Notes: generated by a model not told the origin, from the sequence alone. A DNA stretch of 64,000 nucleotides from Pseudomonadota bacterium (GCA_013285465.1 CP053449.1:991540-1055539), one strand, 5' to 3'. Counted from the first letter of the stretch, positions 46,205 through 55,494 are shown. Numbers and translations: made by a program.

Positions 46205-47539
46205 TCAGGGCCGGGAAGGTTTTGGCGGCTTTTGCGGGGCGGGTTTGGCGGCGGCATCATCCAGATGCGGGCCGGAAAAACCGAGCCCTTTCATACCGTG
46301 TTTGACTTCCGGGCAGCTCATGAACAAATCCCATAGCAGGCCGGAACGGTGATTTTCGATCATCACGACAATCGGCCCCTGATCAATGGCGAGATAGCTG
46401 TCGGCAGTCCAGTTTTTGCTTTCGTTAAATCCGTCATAAAAACCGTAAGGTCCCCAGAGTTTATCACCGAGGTCTTCATAAAGATGGCGCAGCACCTGCA
46501 TTGATTCCTGCGGCGTATAGGGCAGGGAGGAGATCGCTGCCGTCGGTGTAATCACACCTTTGTCTTCCGTCGGGGAATGTGCGGCATAGCCTTCGTGATT
46601 ATCGCCGGCCGTCAGCCCCCAGCAGTTTTCGCCGTAACCCTGATAACCATGCGGATTGTTGATGCAATGCGTACGGTTGGTCAAAGTGTGGTTGCGGTTT
46701 TGTTCCCAGTAATCGGCATGTTTGTCTTTTAAGTCCTTCGGCGCAATACCAAGGAAGGAATAATGCGCAAAAAACAGCGGCCCGCCCTCCGGCGGTCCCA
46801 GCGGCAGGTCGATACCGTCGCGGTTTTGTCCGTTTTTGAAATGGGCGCCTGACGGCCAGTGTTCATCATAGATTTTTTTGTCTACGGGATGCGTCGGAGA
46901 GGAAAAAGCCAGTACATGCGTAACAAGTGCTTCATTCCAGCCTTCCAGCGGTAGACCCATCTCGAAATCATGGTCGGGGCTCCAATGCCAGAGCAGCTTT
47001 TCAGGATCGGCGCTTGTGTGCCAATCCCATTCAACAGCCTCCCATAATTTATTGATCTTGTCGCGTAATGCGGTTTCTTCAGCCGTGTCGCCGGAAAAAT
47101 ACTGTCGCGCGGTCAGCAGCCCCATCATCAGAAAAGAGGTTTCGACCAGATCGCCGCCATTGTCTTTCTCTGAAAAGGCAACGGCTTTGCCGGTTTTACC
47201 ATCAAGGAAATGCGGAAACACGCCGTGAAATTTATCTGACTTTTCAAGAAAATCTGTAATTTTTCTAACGCGGTCTCTGACCTCGTCTTTTTCAAGAAAG
47301 CCGCGTTCCGCTCCGGCAATCATACCCATGATGCCGAAACCCGTGCCGCCTGTTGTGACCGTATCAAGATCATAGGGGAAATCTGCGCTGTCAGCATTGC
47401 TGCGCTCCCGCGCCATGCCGCAATCAGGATGACCGAAATCCCAGAAATATTTCAGTGTCTGCCGCTGCACAAGGTCGAGCAGTTCATCATCGCTGAGCCT
47501 TTTTTTGGCGGCGCGGTTTTTAAAGTCTTTTTTGGACAT
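46205..47539 (-). CDS. Glucoamylase-like family protein (GH144-type endo-beta-1,2-glucanase candidate)
   Basis: 444 aa of the bacterial glycoamylase-like (alpha/alpha)6-barrel family that includes endo-beta-1,2-glucanase GH144. Typical stretches are LDLVQRQTLKYFWDFGHPDCGMARERSN, TVTTGGTGFGIMGMIAGAERGFL, GVFPHFLDGKTGK, DLVETSFLMMGLLTARQYF and NCWGLTAGDNHEGY. Assignment to GH144 is from motif memory and gene context, not a search. Known members are exported, but this start shows no signal peptide and no strong ribosome site. A GH3 gene lies directly upstream with a 39-base gap. The C-terminus is Pro/Lys-rich (AAAKPAPQKPPKPSRP). Confidence 0.75.
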   Translation of the reverse strand: MSKKDFKNRAAKKRLSDDELLDLVQRQTLKYFWDFGHPDCGMARERSNADSADFPYDLDTVTTGGTGFGIMGMIAGAERGFLEKDEVRDRVRKITDFLEKSDKFHGVFPHFLDGKTGKAVAFSEKDNGGDLVETSFLMMGLLTARQYFSGDTAEETALRDKINKLWEAVEWDWHTSADPEKLLWHWSPDHDFEMGLPLEGWNEALVTHVLAFSSPTHPVDKKIYDEHWPSGAHFKNGQNRDGIDLPLGPPEGGPLFFAHYSFLGIAPKDLKDKHADYWEQNRNHTLTNRTHCINNPHGYQGYGENCWGLTAGDNHEGYAAHSPTEDKGVITPTAAISSLPYTPQESMQVLRHLYEDLGDKLWGPYGFYDGFNESKNWTADSYLAIDQGPIVVMIENHRSGLLWDLFMSCPEVKHGMKGLGFSGPHLDDAAAKPAPQKPPKPSRP

Positions 47540-47578
47540 GGCTATATATTAACATATTGCGACGGTTTTCACCAAGAC

Positions 47579-49783
47579 TTATTGCCAGTTGACGCTTGCG
47601 GATGTCAGATCATGGGCATTTGCACCAATGCGGATAATGAATTCCCCCGGTTCCCAGACATGTTCCAGATTGCTGTTGTAGAATTTCAACTGTTCTGTCG
47701 TCACGGTAAAGACGGCTTCGCGCGTTTCGCCCTTCGGGATGAAGATTTTTTGGAATGCTTTTAAATCCATCACGGCGCGGGCGATGTCGGCGACAGGATC
47801 GGTGATATAAAGCTGCACAATTTCCGCGCCATCATAAGCGCCGGTATTGGTCACGGCAATGCGGGCGGTCAACACGTCATCCGTGCCGGACAGCTCTGTT
47901 TTGTCCAGCGTCAGGTCGCCATAGGAAAATTCCGTATAGGACAATCCGAAGCCGAAGGGAAACAGCGGATCGTTCGGCGCATCCAGATAGCGGGAACGGA
48001 ATTTTTCCATCGCATCTCCTGTGACCGGACGACCTGTATTTTTATGCGCGTAATAAACGGGAATCTGCCCGACATGATGCGGAAAGCTTGCCGTCAGCTT
48101 GCCCGACGGTACGGCATCGCCGAACAGCAGATCGGCCAGACCGTTTCCGGCTTCCGTGCCGCCATACCATGCCATCAGCAGCGCATCAACAGCAGCGTGT
48201 TCCTTGCCGATTGTCAGCGGACGACCGCCCATCAGCACCAGCACGACAGGTTTGCCTGTTTTGCAAAGCGCATCCAGCAGGCGCTGTTGTTCGGGCGGCA
48301 GGGAAATATCCGTCCGGCTGGAGGCCTCGCCCGACATTTCCTTGGCTTCGCCCAGCACGGCCACGATGACATCGGATTTTGCGGCAATCTCCACGGCCTC
48401 GGCAATCATCTCTTCCGGCGGGCGCGGGTCGATTTCGACCGTCATACCAAAGACATTCAGACGTTCCGCCAAGACGGGGTCATCCGTGATATTCGCGCCT
48501 TTGGCGTGCCGCACGGTCACATCGCCGCCCGCGACATTTTCAATCCCTGTTTTCAGAGAAATGCAGTCCTCCCAGTTTGCCGCAACGCTCCATGTGCCGG
48601 GCTGATTGCGGCGGTCATCGGCCAGCGGGCCGATCAGGGCAATGCTGCCGGATTTTTTCAGCGGCAGCAATTGACCGTCATTCTTCAGCAAGACGCAGGA
48701 TTTTGTGACGGCATCGCGTGCGGCGGCGCGATGTTCTGCGGTCAGAATTTCAGCGGCAGGGCGGGCGGTGTCCAGATAGCGGTACGGGTCATCGAACAGG
48801 CCCAGCTTGTATTTCGCTTCCAGAATACGGCGGCAGGCCGTGTCGATGTCGTCCATCGTGACACTGTCATCTTCCAGTGACGCTTTCAGTGTTGTCAAAA
48901 ATGCCTCACCGACCATATCCATATCGGTTCCGGCGGAAAGGGCACGGGCGGCGCAGGTTTTTAAATCGCCGATACCGTGCAGAATCATTTCATTGATGGC
49001 GGTATAATCAGAGACGACGAAACCGTCAAAGCCCCACTGACCGCGCAACACATCGCTCATCAGCCATTTATTGGCGGAGGCGGGGACGGAATCGATATCA
49101 TTAAAGGAGCTCATGGCGCTGCCGCAGCCTGCTTCGATTGCCGCCTGATAGGGCGGGAAGTAGCTTTCATACATACGTACGCGACTCATGTCGGTGGTGT
49201 TATATTCGCGTCCGCCTTCCGCCGCACCGTAATTGGCCAGATGTTTGACGCAGGCCATGACGGTTTTATCTCCGGCAAGGTCGCCGCCCTGATAGCCGCG
49301 CACCATCGCTTTGGCGATTTCCGCCCCCAGATACGGGTCTTCCCCCGCGCTTTCGGCAATGCGTCCCCAGCGCGGGTCGCGGGCGATGTCGACCATCGGT
49401 GAAAACACCCAGTTTAGACCGTCCGCAGCGGATTCACGTGCGGCAATCTGCGCCGTTTTTTCAATCAGTGCCATATCCCAGCTGCAGGACAGCGCCAGCG
49501 GTAGCGGAAAAATCGTTTTATGGCCGTGAATAACATCCAGCCCGCAGAGCAGCGGAATTTTCAGGCGCGATTCTTCCGCGGCGATTTTTTGATAGGGCAG
49601 GATTTTTTCCGGCGTATAAATACCGAAGATGCCGCCTGCCAGCCCGTCGCGGATTTTATTTTCCGCATTGGCATTGATAACGGCACCCGTATTGGTGAAA
49701 TCTGTGGGGATGATGAGATTAAGCTGGCCGATCTTTTCGTCCGGCGTCATGTCCTGCATCAGGCTTGTGATAAAATCCCGCAT
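47579..49783 (-). CDS. GH3 beta-glucosidase, BglX-like
   Basis: Retaining exo-beta-glucosidase of family 3. N-terminal TIM-barrel domain with SPMVDIARDPRWGRIAESAGEDP and VKHLANYG, nucleophile D259 in VVSDYTAINEM, then the (alpha/beta)6 domain and a fibronectin III-like C-terminal domain (LTLDKTELSGTDDVLTARIAVTNTG). 734 aa matches BglX. No signal peptide, so a cytoplasmic site is likely, whereas E. coli BglX is periplasmic. It lies just before the GH144-like gene on the same strand, a pairing seen in beta-1,2-glucan degradation clusters. Confidence 0.9.
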   Translation of the reverse strand: MRDFITSLMQDMTPDEKIGQLNLIIPTDFTNTGAVINANAENKIRDGLAGGIFGIYTPEKILPYQKIAAEESRLKIPLLCGLDVIHGHKTIFPLPLALSCSWDMALIEKTAQIAARESAADGLNWVFSPMVDIARDPRWGRIAESAGEDPYLGAEIAKAMVRGYQGGDLAGDKTVMACVKHLANYGAAEGGREYNTTDMSRVRMYESYFPPYQAAIEAGCGSAMSSFNDIDSVPASANKWLMSDVLRGQWGFDGFVVSDYTAINEMILHGIGDLKTCAARALSAGTDMDMVGEAFLTTLKASLEDDSVTMDDIDTACRRILEAKYKLGLFDDPYRYLDTARPAAEILTAEHRAAARDAVTKSCVLLKNDGQLLPLKKSGSIALIGPLADDRRNQPGTWSVAANWEDCISLKTGIENVAGGDVTVRHAKGANITDDPVLAERLNVFGMTVEIDPRPPEEMIAEAVEIAAKSDVIVAVLGEAKEMSGEASSRTDISLPPEQQRLLDALCKTGKPVVLVLMGGRPLTIGKEHAAVDALLMAWYGGTEAGNGLADLLFGDAVPSGKLTASFPHHVGQIPVYYAHKNTGRPVTGDAMEKFRSRYLDAPNDPLFPFGFGLSYTEFSYGDLTLDKTELSGTDDVLTARIAVTNTGAYDGAEIVQLYITDPVADIARAVMDLKAFQKIFIPKGETREAVFTVTTEQLKFYNSNLEHVWEPGEFIIRIGANAHDLTSASVNWQ

Positions 49784-49798
49784 AGCTATATCGCGGCG

Positions 49799-50365
49799 TT
49801 AACGGCGGATATATTTGCGTTCCGGCGTTGTGCGCGGTCTGGCAGAAGCTTCTTTGATCAGCGCGGCTTCGTCCTGACGGCACAGCGGTGTGCTGGTTTT
49901 CTGGTCAGGCCAGATCTGGCGCGCCCAGCGTTGCAGCGTTGCTTGATCCATACTCAAAGCACGCTCAAGGCGGGGGCTGAAATGATTGCAGAAGCTGGTG
50001 ACGCTCATCGTGATGGCATGCTGGGAAATTTCATTGGCAATATCGGTGCGCAGCGTGTGCAGTTTCTTTGTTGGCTCGCCGCTGCCGCGGGTTTTGTAAA
50101 AATTGATCAGGCGGTTTTCGTAATCCGCGATCAAGGTGCGGTTTTTATGCGTGAATTGTTGATACTGGCCGTAAAGGCCGCTATAGCCGGGAATCAGCTG
50201 GCATGTCAGGCCGATGACCATCAGTTCGCTATGGATACGCAAGCCTTGCTCCGCCTCGAACTGGCTGGTGTTATAACAGCGGGAGGCGTAGGCGTTTCCG
50301 GTCGCGGTAAAAGACAGAATAATTGCCAATAAGGCCATAACTGACAGGGCAGAATGTCGCTTCAC
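49799..50365 (-). CDS. Unknown small exported protein
   Basis: 188 aa from a GTG start at 50365, which has GGGG 8 bases upstream. The signal peptide (LSVMALLAIILSFTATGNAYAS) then begins directly, whereas the frame to 50470 would bury it behind 35 residues. The mature part has about four cysteines (RCYNTSQ, GLTCQLIPGYSG, TSFCNHF, PLCRQDE) that could pair, and is largely helical. Family unknown. It is the first gene of the minus-strand block leading to the GH3, GH144-like and channel genes. Confidence 0.65.
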   Translation of the reverse strand: MKRHSALSVMALLAIILSFTATGNAYASRCYNTSQFEAEQGLRIHSELMVIGLTCQLIPGYSGLYGQYQQFTHKNRTLIADYENRLINFYKTRGSGEPTKKLHTLRTDIANEISQHAITMSVTSFCNHFSPRLERALSMDQATLQRWARQIWPDQKTSTPLCRQDEAALIKEASARPRTTPERKYIRR

Positions 50366-50532
50366 GGGATAATCCCCTTTCGCCGGATGTCTCAAAGAAT
50401 GTTTCGCTTCTGATTTGCGGGTTACTGTACAGAAACTGCTTGGCAGCATCAAGCAAATTGTTATAAACATATTAGCAAATCCGTATAGACTTTAAAGCCG
50501 CGGGCAGTGCGGCAGACAGGGTAAAGGGCAGA

Positions 50533-51726
50533 ATGGCAAAGGCGCAATTAAACAGCAAAGCACAGCTGGACAGCAAGGAAATGCTGGCAAAGCTGATCGG
50601 TTTTGATACCACCAGCCATCTTTCGAATCTGGAGCTGATTAATTTTGTGCGGGATTATCTGGACGGTTACGGCATCGACTCCGAGCTGATCTATGATGCA
50701 CAAAAGAAAAAGGCCAATCTTTACGCGAGCGTCGGCCCTGCGGATGTGCCGGGCGTTATGCTGTCGGGGCATACGGATGTTGTGCCGGTGGAAGGGCAGG
50801 ACTGGGATAGCGATCCCTTTACGATGCGCGAACAGAACGGCATGCTCTACGGGCGCGGTACGTCCGATATGAAGGGCTTTATCGCCGTGGCGCTGGCAAA
50901 ACTGCCGGAAATGCTGGATGCGGGGCTGAAAGCACCGGTGCATTTCGCGCTGTCTTATGATGAAGAAGTCGGATGCCTTGGCGCGCACGGCATTGCCGCC
51001 CATATCGGACATCAGCATATCAAGCCGAAGCTGTGCATTGTCGGCGAGCCGACCAGCATGAAGCCGATTACCGGCCATAAAGGTGTTTGCGACTACCGCT
51101 GCCATATTCACGGCAAGGAATGCCACTCATCTCTGTCTCCTTACGGCGTCAATGCTGTGGAATACGGGGCGGAGCTGGTGGCGCATATCAAATCCATTGC
51201 CCGCCGTCTGCAAAAAGAAGGGCCGTTCAACAGCGAATTCGATCCGCCGTGCACAACGGTGCATGTCGGCGTGATGCATGGTGGTACGGCGCTGAATATT
51301 GTGCCGAATAAATGTGAGTTTGAGTTGGAGATCCGCTCGATTCCCGATCAAGACCCGGCTGAAATCGTAGACGAAATCAAGAATTACGCATGGCGCCATC
51401 TGGAACCGCATATGAAGGATATCGACCCGCAAACGGGGATTACCTTGCAGGAGGAAGTCAGTATCCCGGGTTTTAGCATTGATAACAGTGATCCGGCTGT
51501 GCTGTTTGTGCAGAGTCTGACGGGCGCCAATCAGGCGGAGAAGGTCAGCTTTGGCACAGAGGCGGGCATTTTCCATGCAGCCGGTGTGCCGACCATTGTC
51601 TGCGGGCCCGGCAGTATTGAACAGGCGCACCGTCCCAACGAGTTCATTACGGTTGAGCAGGTCACAAAATGCGAGCGTTTCCTGTCACGGCTGTTGACGC
51701 GGATGACGGAGGATATGCCTTTTTAA
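50533..51726 (+). CDS. argE: Acetylornithine deacetylase (ArgE-type M20 peptidase)
   Basis: Zinc hydrolase of the M20 family, arginine-biosynthetic type. Metal ligands are in SGHTDVVPVEGQDWDSDPF, the catalytic SYDEEVGCLGAHG and the downstream HRPNEFITVEQV. GRGTSDMKGF and VGEPTSMKPITGHKG are also conserved. 397 aa is normal. A related succinyl-diaminopimelate desuccinylase is possible, but the sequence patterns favour ArgE. AAAGGG precedes the ATG. No other arg gene is adjacent. Confidence 0.87.
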   Translation: MAKAQLNSKAQLDSKEMLAKLIGFDTTSHLSNLELINFVRDYLDGYGIDSELIYDAQKKKANLYASVGPADVPGVMLSGHTDVVPVEGQDWDSDPFTMREQNGMLYGRGTSDMKGFIAVALAKLPEMLDAGLKAPVHFALSYDEEVGCLGAHGIAAHIGHQHIKPKLCIVGEPTSMKPITGHKGVCDYRCHIHGKECHSSLSPYGVNAVEYGAELVAHIKSIARRLQKEGPFNSEFDPPCTTVHVGVMHGGTALNIVPNKCEFELEIRSIPDQDPAEIVDEIKNYAWRHLEPHMKDIDPQTGITLQEEVSIPGFSIDNSDPAVLFVQSLTGANQAEKVSFGTEAGIFHAAGVPTIVCGPGSIEQAHRPNEFITVEQVTKCERFLSRLLTRMTEDMPF

Positions 51727-51871
51727 GGTTTTTGACCGCTAAAACGGATGATTTTACTGTTGCGTTTCCCGTGATAGCTGGTATATATCGGGGCGCAAAG
51801 GCTTGATGCCTTTAAAAAACAAACAACAACAATGCAATAAAGACAAAAAACAGTTTTGAAGGAGACAAGAA

Positions 51872-52294
51872 ATGGGTGTCGAAAGAACACTGTCGATTAT
51901 TAAGCCTGATGCAACGCGCCGTAACCTGACAGGTAAAATCAATGCGCGTCTGGAAGATGCCGGGTTGAAAATCATCGCCCAAAAGCGCCTGCATTTGACC
52001 CGCGCTCAGGCTGAAAAATTCTATGAAGTACATAAAGAGCGCCCGTTTTATAATGATCTGGTCGAGTTTATGATCTCCGGTCCGGTTGTTGTGCAGGTTC
52101 TGGAAGCAGACGGCGCGGTTGCCCTGAACCGTAAAGTTATGGGGGAAACCAATCCGGCGAATGCTGCCGAGGGCACGATCCGTCGTGATTTCGCTGAATC
52201 AATTGAAGCAAATTCCGTTCACGGTTCCGACAGTGCGGAAAATGCGCAGAATGAAATTCGTTTCTTTTTCAGTGAAACGGAAATCACCGGCTGA
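51872..52294 (+). CDS. ndk: Nucleoside diphosphate kinase
   Basis: Hexameric phosphotransferase that equilibrates nucleoside triphosphates. [15 protein letters not shown] opens the fold, and the phosphorylated histidine is in [16 protein letters not shown]. 140 aa is exact for the family. AAGGAGA lies 6-7 bases before the ATG. A possible promoter (TTGACC, 17 bases, TACTGT at 51732-51760) lies upstream but is weak. Confidence 0.97.
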   Translation: MGVERTLSIIKPDATRRNLTGKINARLEDAGLKIIAQKRLHLTRAQAEKFYEVHKERPFYNDLVEFMISGPVVVQVLEADGAVALNRKVMGETNPANAAEGTIRRDFAESIEANSVHGSDSAENAQNEIRFFFSETEITG

Positions 52295-52339
52295 TTTTTT
52301 AACGCTTTTATAAGGATTTGATGCTTATAATCAAAGACA

Positions 52340-52380
52340 AAGAGCCGCAGTGATAAATGCACAGCTGGCTCTTGTGTTTT
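52340..52380 (+). terminator. Rho-independent terminator after ndk
   Basis: The stem AAGAGCC (52340-52346) pairs with GGCTCTT (52367-52373), extended inward by a few pairs, and is followed by GTGTTTTT. Confidence 0.7.
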
Positions 52381-52481
52381 TAGGCGCGCATGCTAGACTA
52401 AAAAAACTGGATTGCGCGGCTGATAGATGCTGCAGAAGAAATCTTTATAGAAAAACGAATAAATAACGGTATTTAAACAGC

Positions 52482-53534
52482 ATGCAAAGCAGGGAGCAAC
52501 AACAGGATCCGGCACAGCAGTCTTCGGAAGAGACAGGCGCTGCCGCACCGCAAGCGAGCGGTTTTGGCATGAATGCCGCAATGGCTGCCGATCAGGCACC
52601 GCCGGCGGCAACGGCTGAGGGCGGTACGCCGCCTGCTGATACAGCACCTGCTGATCCGTCTGATGCCGCGCCAGCAGCTGCACAAGATGCGGGAACGGCT
52701 GCGCCGGATGCTGCGGAAACACAGCCCGTTGCGGAAGGGCAACCTGCCGCGCCTGCGCCCGTTGATGATAAGGAAATGGAAAAGCAGATGGGCGGCGGAG
52801 CTGCCGCTGCGCCTTTAAAGCTTCCGGAAAAAACGGCAAAGGCCGTTGCGCAGATTGAAGAGGTCAAGGCGCGCGGCGAGAAAAGAATGGGCGATGCTGC
52901 GAAAGCCCCCCTGAACCGCCAGAAGCTGCAAACCGAATTCTATCGTGACCGTTTCCACAGGCTGGTGCAGATGGCGCTGTTCAATGCGGTGATTATTGCG
53001 GCGCTGATTATTACGATTATCTTTTATATGTTCCAGACACGGCCGGATGACCGCTTTTTTGCAACGACAATTGATGGGCGTATCCTGCAGTTGACGGCTC
53101 TGGATCATACGAATTTGTCGGATTCCGCGCTGTTTGCATGGTTGGTTGAGGCTTCAATGGATACGATGAGCTTCGGCTTCCATGATTTCCAGCGCCGCCT
53201 GCAAAGCAGTACGCAATATTTCACCCGTGACGGCTGGGAGAGTTTTGCCAGTATGTTGCAGGAAATGCGTTTGATTGAAACGCTGGAGCAAGGGCAGATG
53301 GTTGTCAGTATGGTGCCGCGCAGTGCGCCTGTCGTTATCCAGCGTGGTGTTGTTGAAGGCCGTTACCGCTGGGTGATTGATATGGACTTTAACGTGACAT
53401 TGCAAGGCCGCGGCCAGGGTAATGCGCGTCCGTTGCGCTTGCGCCTGACGGTTGACAGGGTTCCGGCGCTTGAGAACGTCAAGGGTGTGGCAATTGCTCG
53501 CTGGGCTCCGCGTCCCGGTAGCGCCACGCATTAA
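52482..53534 (+). CDS. dotI: DotI/IcmL/TraM-family type IVB secretion protein with long Ala/Pro-rich cytoplasmic N-terminus
   Basis: 350 aa. Residues 1-110 are low-complexity Ala/Pro/Gln/Glu; 110-163 are charged and helical. A membrane helix follows (164-186), then the DotI periplasmic domain with FFATTIDGRI, ASMDTMSFGFHDFQRRLQSS, TQYFTRDGWESFASMLQEMRLI, GRYRWVIDMDFNV and LRLTVDRVPALENVKGVAIARW. Legionella IcmL is only ~212 aa, so the N-terminal arm is extra. It is a second paralogue of the gene at 39.8 kb. The start has no clear ribosome site. Stands alone between ndk and tRNA-fMet. Confidence 0.85.
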   Translation: MQSREQQQDPAQQSSEETGAAAPQASGFGMNAAMAADQAPPAATAEGGTPPADTAPADPSDAAPAAAQDAGTAAPDAAETQPVAEGQPAAPAPVDDKEMEKQMGGGAAAAPLKLPEKTAKAVAQIEEVKARGEKRMGDAAKAPLNRQKLQTEFYRDRFHRLVQMALFNAVIIAALIITIIFYMFQTRPDDRFFATTIDGRILQLTALDHTNLSDSALFAWLVEASMDTMSFGFHDFQRRLQSSTQYFTRDGWESFASMLQEMRLIETLEQGQMVVSMVPRSAPVVIQRGVVEGRYRWVIDMDFNVTLQGRGQGNARPLRLRLTVDRVPALENVKGVAIARWAPRPGSATH

Positions 53535-53675
53535 ATTTTTATCGGCAATTTGTCCATTTTTACATTGCCAAAAGAAAATCTTTCAGTTATTCTCCGGCTT
53601 GTTCGCATGCGTTTCCTCATGAAATGTTTTTTAAATTTTGTGCGTTTTCGGCATAGACGAACATCTATGATTTAT

Positions 53676-53754
<79 letters not shown>

Positions 53755-53847
53755 CAGAAAAAGAAAAAGTCCTTGTTTATCAAGGGCTTTTCTTGTTTCC
53801 AGCGCTCCGATTTGACGACGAAATACCTCTGTGATAGCCTAAAAACG

Positions 53848-53866
53848 GCTAGCGCGTAGCTAGCGC
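53848..53866. repeat. Direct repeat GCTAGCGC x2 upstream of the integrase
   Basis: GCTAGCGC at 53848-53855 and 53859-53866, separated by GTA and containing the palindrome GCTAGC. TTAGC follows nearby. It lies 27 bases before the integrase ATG and may be an arm-type or regulator site. Confidence 0.4.
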
Positions 53867-53892
53867 AAATTAGCACGCACAAGGAAACAGTC

Positions 53893-55389
53893 ATGGAAAC
53901 GCATAAAATACAGGAAGGAAAGCTCCGCCTTTACCGCCGCACTGATGGCGGAACATGGCAATGTGCCACCTATTGGAAAGGCAAAGAACAGCGTAAAAGC
54001 ACAGGAGAGAAAGAACTCGACCATGCCAAAGCTGTCGCCGAAGCATGGTATCTGGAACTGACAGGAAAAAACCGACCGGCATCTGGCCGGACAAAACCGA
54101 CCCAAAACCCCAGAACACAAACAAATAGCAATGAAACCCACAAGATACTCAATGGTAAAGTCCAGTTGTTCCGTCGCACTGAAGATGGGGCATGGCACTG
54201 TTCCGCATCTTTCGGCAATAGCATTCAGCGCCGTAAGAGTACGAAGGAAACAAGCCTCGCTCTGGCCAAGGAGGTTGCCGAGGATTGGTATCTGGAAATG
54301 AAGGGCAAGGCACGTGCAGGAGAACTCGAACAGGAAAAAAGCTTTGCTGAGGCCGCCGAGAAATTCTCGGAAGAGTACGAGGCCGTCACAAAGGGACACC
54401 GCAGCCCCAAATGGGTGCAGGGTCACAAAGACCGCATTAGATTACATCTGCTACCTTATTTTGGCACCAAGCCTGTATCCGAAATTTCCGCCGGGGTTGC
54501 ACAGGAGTACCGCGCCCACCGCATGACGCAGCCGGAGGATTGGAACGACGAGGACGGACAAAAGCTGTGGAAATATCCAGCCCGCAACACCATCCATAAC
54601 GAAATCGTGACTCTGAGTATGATCTTGAAAACCGCCCATCGCCATGGGTGGATCGAACAGATACCGAACCTCTCTGATCCTTACCGCCGTCAAAGTAAAG
54701 TCGAGCATCGCCCTTGGTTTACACCAAACGAATATAAGCAGCTTTATAAAGCAACACGTGAGAACGCAGAAAATCCGAAAAGTCCCCGCTATAAATGGCA
54801 TGCAGAGCAGTTGCATGACTTTGTCCTGTTAATGGCAAACACCGGTTTGCGCCCCGATGAGGTGAAGCATCTCCAGTTCCGCGATGTGGAAATCGTTGTT
54901 GATGACTGGAGCGGCGACCGTATTCTGGAGATAGAGGTGCATGGAAAACGCGGCGTAGGCTATTGTAAGTCTATGCCTGGTGCTGTGCATCCTTTTGAGC
55001 GCCTTCTGTCACGCGAACGCCTGAAAACCGTGACGACGGAGGACGGTGAGACGACAGAGAAGCTCGCGACACCAGAGCCAAATGATATAATTTTCCCGAA
55101 CGAATTCAAAAAAATGTTCAATAACTTGCTTGCAGAGAATGATCTGAAGTTTGACCGGCACGGCAAACCCCGCACAGCCTACAGCCTCCGGCATAGCTAT
55201 ATCTGTTTCCGCCTTCTGGAAGGGGCGGATATTTATCAAATCGCCAAAAACTGCCGCACCAGCGTCGAAATGATCGAAAAGCACTATGCCGCACATTTAA
55301 AGGATATGATTGATACCTCCCTTGTCAATGTGAGACGGGAGAAGTCACGTCGCACAGTTAATGAAGATTCCAAAGAACTGCGAGAGTAG
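53893..55389 (+). CDS. int: Tyrosine recombinase (phage/ICE integrase) with duplicated N-terminal arm-binding region
   Basis: 498 aa. Residues 2-59 and 81-139 are two copies of the same motif (start ETHKI, later RRT, W, C, RKST, AVAE/EVAE, WYLE, GK), linked by a Pro/Thr-rich spacer. A core-binding domain follows (about 150-270). The catalytic domain has R320 (TGLRPDEV), K352 (HGKRG), R433 (YSLRHSY; Tyr replaces the usual first His of the HxLRH box) and Y465 (MIEKHYA). AAGGAA precedes the ATG by 7 bases. It lies directly downstream of tRNA-fMet, the classic site for element integration. Confidence 0.92.
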   Translation: METHKIQEGKLRLYRRTDGGTWQCATYWKGKEQRKSTGEKELDHAKAVAEAWYLELTGKNRPASGRTKPTQNPRTQTNSNETHKILNGKVQLFRRTEDGAWHCSASFGNSIQRRKSTKETSLALAKEVAEDWYLEMKGKARAGELEQEKSFAEAAEKFSEEYEAVTKGHRSPKWVQGHKDRIRLHLLPYFGTKPVSEISAGVAQEYRAHRMTQPEDWNDEDGQKLWKYPARNTIHNEIVTLSMILKTAHRHGWIEQIPNLSDPYRRQSKVEHRPWFTPNEYKQLYKATRENAENPKSPRYKWHAEQLHDFVLLMANTGLRPDEVKHLQFRDVEIVVDDWSGDRILEIEVHGKRGVGYCKSMPGAVHPFERLLSRERLKTVTTEDGETTEKLATPEPNDIIFPNEFKKMFNNLLAENDLKFDRHGKPRTAYSLRHSYICFRLLEGADIYQIAKNCRTSVEMIEKHYAAHLKDMIDTSLVNVRREKSRRTVNEDSKELRE

Positions 55390-55450
55390 GCGGAGAACCC
55401 TAGCCTAAGAGCGGAAAAAGCTTATGGCTTCTGTAGAGAGGCCAAGAAAA

Positions 55451-55476
55451 AGCCGTACCGCGAAGGCGGTACGGCT
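55451..55476. terminator. Perfect hairpin between convergent integrase and RTX gene
   Basis: An 11-bp stem AGCCGTACCGC / GCGGTACGGCT with the loop GAAG. An A-rich stretch is on one side and TTAATGG on the other, so it can stop both transcripts. Confidence 0.7.
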
Positions 55477-55494
55477 TAATGGTTTCAAAAATCT

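Noticed and set aside
49799-50470. Longer start for the exported protein at 50 kb
   Set aside because: It places 35 non-hydrophobic residues in front of a good signal peptide; GTG 50365 with GGGG upstream is better.
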